Shown here piece by piece: positions 58,660 through 64,000 of a DNA stretch of 64,000 bases. The position numbers and the translations under genes were made by a program. How positions within the stretch are numbered: position 1 is the first letter of the stretch; the number at the start of each line of letters is the position of its first letter. The DNA is from Staphylococcus hsinchuensis (GTDB lineage Bacteria; Bacillota; Bacilli; Staphylococcales; Staphylococcaceae), in the NCBI RefSeq assembly GCF_038789205.1, contig NZ_CP128355.1, forward strand, positions 868,001-932,000. Reading direction: 5' to 3'. The notes under the pieces are model-generated. The model worked only from the letters and a program-made list of their open reading frames with translations. It was not told where the DNA came from and did not search any database.

Positions 58660-59088
58660 TTAGAAAAAGAGTGGTGGATCAGCTTCATAATCTTCTTTGT
58701 TGAGATGTTTTTCTTTGATGATTTCGCTCGCTTTTTTTCTCGAAGAATTAGATTGTTTAAGCATTTCGCTTAACTCAGGTGAAAAACTCATAGAATATTC
58801 AAATTGATTATTATCCTCGCTCCAAATTGAAGCCTTAAAATCTAACTTTTTATCATGGTTAACATAACCTTCAATTTCAAATGCTCCCATTGGGGATATT
58901 TTAGTATTGGTTAAAGTTAGATTTTTATATCCGTTTAGATTTTCGTTTAAATATAAATCAATCCTTTTTTCTTGTGCATTTGTATAACAATCTTTTTGTT
59001 TTTTATGTATGATATAGATTCCTCCAATAATTAACATTATTATTATAAACACAATAAAGAGGAAAAAGAAAAGCTTATTTTTATTCAA
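58660..59088 (-). CDS. DUF1433-like membrane protein, copy 2 (candidate TslA immunity)
   Basis: 142-aa paralogue of the protein at 57913, with the same layout: membrane anchor at about 7-27, KISPMGAFEIEGYVNHDKKL, and NSSRKKASEIIKEKHLNKED at the C-terminus. Divergence is concentrated in the middle (SIWSEDNNQFEYSMSFSPEL), which would fit diversifying immunity proteins. The start is TTG 59088, nine bases after GGAGG. It is divergent from tslA with only ~45 nt between start codons. Confidence 0.72.
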   Translation of the reverse strand: MNKNKLFFFLFIVFIIIMLIIGGIYIIHKKQKDCYTNAQEKRIDLYLNENLNGYKNLTLTNTKISPMGAFEIEGYVNHDKKLDFKASIWSEDNNQFEYSMSFSPELSEMLKQSNSSRKKASEIIKEKHLNKEDYEADPPLFF

Positions 59089-59133
59089 AATTTTAGTCCT
59101 CCTGATAATTATTTATTAAAGGTGGTTTGTTAT

Positions 59134-60652
59134 ATGAAAATAACAGATAAGACAAAAAATTATATTGCTAATGATTCGTATGATGATATTAAAGTAGGTG
59201 AACCTATTTCAACCTATAATCAAGGTGATTTTCAAGTCATCGAAAAACGTGACAATACCACTAATGGGCTGCGTGCGTATGCGTTTGCTCCTGTTGTGAA
59301 TGGTAAACCAGACACGAGTCAAATTGTGATAGGCTACGCTGGAACAGACGCTTTGAGTCTAAACGATCTCAAAACAGATACAAAATTACCTATTTATCAT
59401 GATTATAACATAAAAAATATTATAATAGACAAAGAGTATAAAAATTAAAGAATACAACAATTAATAAAATTATAATAAGTCAGATTTAATTAGTGATTTC
59501 CATAATGATTTAACACATAATAATCAACCATTTATACATAACAACTTAAATTTCAATGCGAAAAATTGGGGCCAACCTCCAAATCAAATGGATGAAAGTG
59601 CGGCATTTACGGCGGCTGTAAAAAAGAAATATCCGAATAGTAAATTTTATGGCAGTGGACACAGTTTGGGTGGCTATCTGGCACAATATAATGGTGTGAA
59701 ATACGACTTTGAAAATACGACGACCTTCGCAGCACCTAATCCAAATGGTGCGTTTTCAGCAGATGTCCAAAAAGACATTGATCAAGGTGTTTACGATGAT
59801 AAAATAAAAAATATTGGTCATGATTTTGACATCGTAAATTCTCTAACTTTCTTCCAGCCGAGAATTGGCAAAGATGTTAAGACACCATATACTGCTGATG
59901 ATTCAGTATCACTTTTTCCTTTTATTAAGCAACATTTAATCAATACATATAACCAATTTGATAAAGAGGGCAATGCAATCGAAATGAGTGATGCAGAAAT
60001 TAAACAGGATCGTCAAAAGTTCAGGAACACTTTATTAAAGAAAATGCTGTCGACATCACTTTTTAGTATCAGTCCTAATGCGCTTTTCATGAGTAGAGCA
60101 ATGGCATATTTTAAAAAATTAACTCAACAAGATGAAGGATCTGAAACCAAAAATGATGCGTATGCTTTCTATAATGAAGTCATCAACGTTTTGGGGAATG
60201 GCGGTACAAAATCATCTGTTAGCATTGGTTCAGGAGGCGCCCGTGGTTCGGGTAGAGAAATCAAAATTTTAATTGAGGGTGTACGAGAACTCGTTGAAAT
60301 GTTGCGTAGTCATCGTTATTTGTATGATGAAGTGATGCATGGATTCGAGCAATTTGAAGAAAATACGGGGCGTAAGGCAGAACGTATATTAGATAAGTAT
60401 GAATCTGAGCTCAGAAGTGGTTCGCATGAATACATCACGCCGGGCGATTTAGAACGTTATATGAAGCGTCTGTCGCAGAGTGGTTCAGCCGGTTCTTGGC
60501 GTTTCCACAATCATCGTCTAATGGAAGATGCGAAACAAGAGGTGGAACACAATCATAAGAATCTCATGGAATTTGCAGAAAAATTAGATTATGTTGTAGA
60601 TCAATTTGTAGAAAAGGATATCGAAACGAGTGGTCGTTTTGGTTTATTTTAA
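59134..60652 (+). pseudogene. TslA-like type VII secreted lipase, frameshifted
   Basis: Encodes a lipase domain followed by a helical C-terminal targeting region, the reverse domain order described for S. aureus TslA. The N-terminal part is open from ATG 59134 (after AAAGGTGG) to a TAA at 59446. Reading on in that frame gives RIQQLIK, and after one extra T near 59470 the +1 frame continues YNKSDLISDFHND to the true stop at 60652. The lipase nucleophile is in GHSLGG (Ser codon 59663-59665), downstream of both lesions. The C-terminal ~150 residues are helix-rich (EGVRELVEMLRSHRYLYDEV, later EHNHKNLMEFAEKLDYVVDQ). With a nonsense codon and a frameshift, a full-length effector cannot be made. Confidence 0.82.
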
Positions 60653-60664
60653 GGGGTGATAAAG

Positions 60665-60964
60665 GTGGATTCGAAAGAGGAAACGAAAAAAAGACAAGAA
60701 TTTGAACGTTTAGACCAATTAAAGCAAACCATGCGTGCTGAAACGGAACAAATGGTTGATGAGGAAGAAATTAGATTGGATTCTAAACATCGAGCAGTAG
60801 ATGAAATGTTTAATATGTTGAATCGTTCAAACCATAATTTAAAAGAATTATTCGAAGGTGAAGCGAGTGATGCCGCTGAAGCTAATATAGATAAGCTCAA
60901 ACATCAGCATGAACAAATGGATCAACTTTATGATGCGTTGTTAAAATCTATTCGGGTTAATTAA
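60665..60964 (+). CDS. Small helical TslA partner (TlaA/TlaB-like)
   Basis: 99-aa, highly charged, almost wholly alpha-helical protein with heptad-like spacing (FERLDQLKQTMRAETEQMVD, then a second helix LDSKHRAVDEMFNMLNRSNH). Such small partners bind the C-terminal helical region of TslA-type effectors for export by the type VII system. The start is GTG 60665, eight bases after AAGGGG; it lies 12 nt after tslA. S. aureus has two partners, TlaA and TlaB; only this one is visible here. The secretion machinery itself is not in the window. Confidence 0.7.
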   Translation: MDSKEETKKRQEFERLDQLKQTMRAETEQMVDEEEIRLDSKHRAVDEMFNMLNRSNHNLKELFEGEASDAAEANIDKLKHQHEQMDQLYDALLKSIRVN

Positions 60965-60983
60965 TTTAATAAAATAGTCAAAC

Positions 60984-61030
60984 TAAAAAAACGCCATTGG
61001 AACTGCGTACAGCTTGTTTCAATGGCGTTT
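60984..61030 (-). terminator. Terminator of the yojF-bshB2-folE2 operon
   Basis: An 11-bp stem (AAACGCCATTG / CAATGGCGTTT) followed on the minus strand by a run of seven T. It lies about 180 nt after the folE2 stop. Confidence 0.8.
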
Positions 61031-61213
61031 GTTATATCTGTGAGGGGGCTGGGACATTTTGACTTTGTGCGCTGGGAAACCGATATACGGCGTACCAAAA
61101 GCAGAATTTTCGACAGAAACTCGTACAATTCGTTAAACTAAAGAACAGTTTCGCCTCTTTGTACGGTTCTGCTCAAATTCTAAACGCTTTTGTCCCGACC
61201 TCTTGCTTATTTT
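60985..61213 (-). repeat. folE2 3' untranslated region, intact-locus copy
   Basis: The partner of 57001-57231. It contains a GGGACA/TGTCCC outer pairing, AGCAGAA/TTCTGCT and GTACAA/TTGTAC inner pairings, and ends in the AAACGCCATTG terminator hairpin. The structure suggests a long folded 3' tail on the folE2 transcript. Confidence 0.88.
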
Positions 61214-62085
61214 CTATATTTTAACTTCGCGAATGCGTCATGTTGGTGAATAGATTCTTCGTTACGACATTCGATGTCGAAACCTTCGATCCAATCTAAA
61301 TCTACTAAGTCGGCAGCGATTAAACGGATAAGGTCTTCAACGAATCTTGGATTTTCATATGCGCGTTCAGTGACACGTTTTTCATCTGGACGTTTCAGGA
61401 TAGGATAGAGGATAGAACTTGCATTCGCTTCCATCGCATCTAGTATCGTCTCTTTAAAGTTATCCATCAGTTCAGTATCTTTATCGATATAGGCTTTCAC
61501 AGTTACGATACCGCGTTGATTGTGCGCAGAATACTCACTAATTTCTTTAGAACATGGACAAAGTGTTGTAACAGCCGCTTCAATCGTCACCTCTTTACGC
61601 GTCACTTGATCTTGGTCGATTGCTAAACCATAAGTGACATCTGCATGTCCGACACCTTTAATTTGTGTTACAGGACTTAAACGGTCAAAGAACCATTTTG
61701 CTGAGACATCAAGGCCGGCTGCATTTTGTTGCATGCTCTCTTGTAAGCTACGTAAGATTTGGTAAAGTGCGTTGAAATCGAGTTCTATACCGTTATGATA
61801 GTGTTTCTCTACGCTTTCAAGAATACGGCTCATGTTAATGCCTTTTTCGTCTTGGTTTAAGCTTGTTGAAAAGCTAAAGTTTCCTGCAGTTTGAAAACGA
61901 TCTACAAGCACAGGGTAAACTAAGTTCTTAATTCCAACTTCTTCTATTTCAAATAGGAAATTTTTATGTGTGCTTTGTAAATCTGTCATCTGCTCTTTAT
62001 TTGTCGGTTTCGTACCTTCTACTGGGTCGACGGAACCAAAGTGTTTCCACCGACCTGCTCTTGTAGATAAATCAAATTCAGTCAT
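61207..62085 (-). CDS. folE2: GTP cyclohydrolase IB
   Basis: 292-aa metal-dependent enzyme that makes dihydroneopterin triphosphate from GTP in folate synthesis and does not require zinc as FolE does. Characteristic segments are the N-terminal [18 protein letters not shown] region, the [10 protein letters not shown] block and [20 protein letters not shown] (residues ~180-200), which holds the active-site cysteine. The start is ATG 62085 after GTGGAGG. It is last gene of an operon with yojF and bshB2; its 3' end and tail are duplicated at 57001-57321. Confidence 0.92.
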   Translation of the reverse strand: MTEFDLSTRAGRWKHFGSVDPVEGTKPTNKEQMTDLQSTHKNFLFEIEEVGIKNLVYPVLVDRFQTAGNFSFSTSLNQDEKGINMSRILESVEKHYHNGIELDFNALYQILRSLQESMQQNAAGLDVSAKWFFDRLSPVTQIKGVGHADVTYGLAIDQDQVTRKEVTIEAAVTTLCPCSKEISEYSAHNQRGIVTVKAYIDKDTELMDNFKETILDAMEANASSILYPILKRPDEKRVTERAYENPRFVEDLIRLIAADLVDLDWIEGFDIECRNEESIHQHDAFAKLKYRK

Positions 62086-62099
62086 GCTATTGCCTCCAC

Positions 62100-62765
62100 T
62101 TAAGATTCAAAGTTATATATATAATAAGGTTCAACTTCTAAGAAACTTTGTGCGCCTCCAGCGACATCTGGTGTTGCTAATTGTTTTAAGAATGGACCTG
62201 TTTGTGATGCATGTGCTTCGAATGCACGTAATTTAACGTCTTTGTATTCACCAATTTCATTTAATATGTCAGGTTCGCCTAGTTTTTCAGGTGCATCATT
62301 GCTAAATGCTACGAGTTGTAAGCGTGGTCGTTCTGCTTTAGGCATGCGTTCTACTGTGCGTACCACGGCTTCAGCAGTTGCCTCATGATCCGGATGTACT
62401 GCGAATTTAGGATAAAATGAAATGATGACTGATGGCTGTAATTCATCAATCAGTGATTTCACCATCGCATCCATTTCTTCGTGAGGTTCAAATTCTACCG
62501 TTTTATCACGATATCCCATCTTACGTAAGTCAGTAATGCCAATTGCGTCCATTGCGTCTTCTAGCTCTTTCTCTCTAATGTCAGGTAACGTTTCGCGTGT
62601 TGCGAATGGCGGATTGCCTAAGTTACGTCCCATTTGTCCAAGTGTTAAACAAGCATACGTTACGGGTACGCCGTTATCTATATATCTAGCTAATGTTCCA
62701 GCAGATGAGAAAGTTTCATCATCAGGATGTGGAAATATAACTAATACTTGACTGTCCTCTGCCAT
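62100..62765 (-). CDS. bshB2: Bacillithiol biosynthesis deacetylase BshB2
   Basis: 221-aa LmbE/PIG-L-family zinc deacetylase that removes acetate from GlcNAc-malate in bacillithiol synthesis, or acts on bacillithiol conjugates. The zinc motif HPDDE is at residues 13-17 and the second motif HPDH near 123-126. ATG 62765 follows GGAGG at eight bases. It lies between yojF and folE2, with 14 nt to folE2. A decayed paralogue is at 57322-57855. Confidence 0.92.
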   Translation of the reverse strand: MAEDSQVLVIFPHPDDETFSSAGTLARYIDNGVPVTYACLTLGQMGRNLGNPPFATRETLPDIREKELEDAMDAIGITDLRKMGYRDKTVEFEPHEEMDAMVKSLIDELQPSVIISFYPKFAVHPDHEATAEAVVRTVERMPKAERPRLQLVAFSNDAPEKLGEPDILNEIGEYKDVKLRAFEAHASQTGPFLKQLATPDVAGGAQSFLEVEPYYIYNFES

Positions 62766-62777
62766 TATTCGACCTCC

Positions 62778-63137
62778 TTATACATGAAATGGTTGCGTGC
62801 TAATTTCGAGTGCAGCCGCAAGTTGACCTTCGTAGTTAAAGCCTGCTAAGAGGAATTCGCCTCTCTCGTTTATTTCGTAATGTGTTAACCCTTGAACATA
62901 AGTCCAACCGTTATCCTTTAATTTAAGCCCAACTCTGTATGGGTCTTTGTCTCCACCTTTAAGTTGCGCATGTTCGTATGTGACTTGGATATTTCTTAAA
63001 AAAGTACCTGCATTAAAAACACGTTGATCAAAGTGTGCAGCGTATGCCCCGTTTGTCGTTTCTACGTGTAAGTAGACAGGTTGGTTTGCGTATGAAGAAA
63101 GGATTTCTTGTACTTTCTGTTCATTTATTTGTTCCAA
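62778..63137 (-). CDS. yojF: YojF family protein (DUF1806)
   Basis: 119-aa protein of unknown biochemical function that is conserved next to bshB2 (YojG) in Bacillus and Staphylococcus. The segment PVYLHVETTNGAYAAHFDQR and the late GEFLLAGFNYEGQLAAALEIS are typical. I take TTG 63137 as the start because AAGGAGG lies seven bases upstream; the ATG at 63170 would place that site inside the gene and has only GGGAAG touching it. First gene of the operon. Confidence 0.85.
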   Translation of the reverse strand: MEQINEQKVQEILSSYANQPVYLHVETTNGAYAAHFDQRVFNAGTFLRNIQVTYEHAQLKGGDKDPYRVGLKLKDNGWTYVQGLTHYEINERGEFLLAGFNYEGQLAAALEISTQPFHV

Positions 63138-63503
63138 AGTGTTGCCTCCTTGCTCGTTTGAACCTGACATCTTCCCAATAAATAATAATAATTATCGTAA
63201 TATATATATGATGAGTTCGATCACTTTGATTGTCAACTGGCATTTTAATTATTTAACTCAAATTATATACAATGTAATTGTGAAATGTTTATCTGTCTAT
63301 TTTACTAGAAAAAGTTAAATAAATGTATATCTCTGCTCAATTTCTGTAAAGAATTTTAAAATATTGATAAGACTTTAAAGTACTCATCGCAATGCTTTTA
63401 TTCCATAGTTAAAGACGTATAATGAAGGTGAGTTCGAAACTTAGATAATTAAGAAGATTGTGAATATATTTGTTGATTCAATGACATAGGGGGTTGTACT
63501 TTT
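63138..63503. other. Intergenic region between yojF and nagB
   Basis: About 365 bp between divergent genes, AT-rich. A TATAAT box at 63418-63423, with only a weak -35 (TTTTAT) 16 bp before it, is a candidate nagB promoter. No further ORF or RNA element was recognised. Confidence 0.45.
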
Positions 63504-64000
63504 ATGAAAATAACAAACTTAGGTTCTCGTGATCACGCTTCATTTTATGTTGCATGTGAACTGTTTAACCAAATCAGTGAACAACCAAAAAGTATATTAG
63601 GATTAGCTACAGGAGGGACAATGATAGAAGTTTATCATTATCTCGTAGAGTTATTGTTAAAAAATAAGCAAGATGTGTCACAAATAGAAACATTCAATTT
63701 AGATGAATATGTCGGTCTGTCTCAAGATCATCCAGAAAGTTACCACCATTATATGCAAGATATTATATTTAATCCTTATCCTCATTTTTCAAAGGATTTA
63801 ATACATGTACCCAATGGCGTTGCACCTGATTTAGAAGAAGAAGCGGAACGTTATGAAAGTTTAATTAATCAACAGGGGCCTGTAGATATACAAATATTAG
63901 GTATTGGTGAAAATGGTCATATCGGATTCAATGAACCAGGGACACCTTTCGATAGTCCAACACATGTTGTAGATTTAACTGAAAGTACGATTAAAGCGAA
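63504..64000 (+). CDS. nagB: Glucosamine-6-phosphate deaminase, 3'-partial
   Basis: The first 165 codons of NagB, which converts glucosamine-6-phosphate to fructose-6-phosphate and ammonia in amino-sugar use. The phosphate-binding LGLATGGTM, the active-site FNLDEYVGLSQDHPESY and GIGENGHIGFNEPG motifs are all present. ATG 63504 follows ATAGGGGG. The frame is open to the window's end; about 85-90 residues remain outside. Confidence 0.95.
   Translation, partial: MKITNLGSRDHASFYVACELFNQISEQPKSILGLATGGTMIEVYHYLVELLLKNKQDVSQIETFNLDEYVGLSQDHPESYHHYMQDIIFNPYPHFSKDLIHVPNGVAPDLEEEAERYESLINQQGPVDIQILGIGENGHIGFNEPGTPFDSPTHVVDLTESTIKA

Larger units (their letters stand above)
58577..59328. repeat. Tandem ~750-bp duplication, unit 2
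   Basis: Direct repeat of 57830-58576 with moderate divergence. After GTCAAATTGTG at 59328 it continues into the rest of tslA, so unit 2 is the ancestral arrangement and unit 1 the duplicated piece. Confidence 0.8.

Overview
The window is a chromosomal segment of a low-GC Gram-positive coccus, almost certainly a coagulase-negative Staphylococcus. RpoB (1183 aa), RpoC (1207 aa), RpsL and EF-Tu look nearly colinear with their S. aureus counterparts. The order rplL, rsmC-like, rpoB, rpoC, L7Ae-like, rpsL, rpsG, fusA, tuf, then M20 peptidase and kbl is the staphylococcal order. The other end (ilvE, HAD, two deoxynucleoside kinases, tadA, Cof phosphatase, azoreductase, folE2, bshB2, yojF, nagB) also matches staphylococcal backbone. 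I cannot name the species from sequence alone.

Layout. Positions 1-14000 hold the transcription/translation core. Positions 14000-17300 hold an amidohydrolase, kbl and a GNAT acetyltransferase. Positions 17528-30964 are one long + strand exopolysaccharide operon: a CapA/CapB/CapC-type tyrosine-kinase control module; a UDP-GlcNAc 4,6-dehydratase, aminotransferase, acetyltransferase and phosphoglycosyl transferase set that resembles the di-N-acetylbacillosamine (PglF/E/D/C) route; a UDP-HexNAc dehydrogenase; two glycosyltransferases; a flippase; a polymerase; and an LCP ligase. The middle genes (22.8-27.6 kb) are visibly more AT-rich. Positions 31-44 kb are accessory: an ornithine-cyclodeaminase-family enzyme, a SASA esterase, a short-peptide operon, LysR regulators, an unusual Nramp transporter beside a HutG-like ureohydrolase, a desaturase broken by one stop codon, an amino-acid permease and an MFS pump. 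The threonine dehydrogenase at 44.1 kb is the metabolic partner of kbl at 15.4 kb, so the region between them looks inserted or expanded.

Positions 45-53 kb are mostly backbone metabolism. Positions 53.2-57 kb hold a two-component system divergent from a DUF418 membrane protein. Positions 57-61 kb hold a rearranged locus resembling the type VII-secreted lipase TslA: two copies of a small membrane protein (DUF1433-like, candidate immunity), a truncated and a frameshifted tslA, and one helical partner, all flanked by a decayed duplicate of the folE2-bshB2 genes. The window closes with folE2, bshB2, yojF and the 5' part of nagB.

Most interesting unexplained structure: at 33134-33572 on the minus strand, four tiny ORFs with strong ribosome binding sites form a tandemly duplicated pair (28 aa + 18 aa, twice). 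They sit behind a plausible sigma-A promoter and before a terminator, and encode formyl-Met amphipathic peptides resembling phenol-soluble modulins or leaderless bacteriocins. They are not a family I recognise. No rRNA, tRNA, CRISPR array, insertion sequence or prophage was seen.
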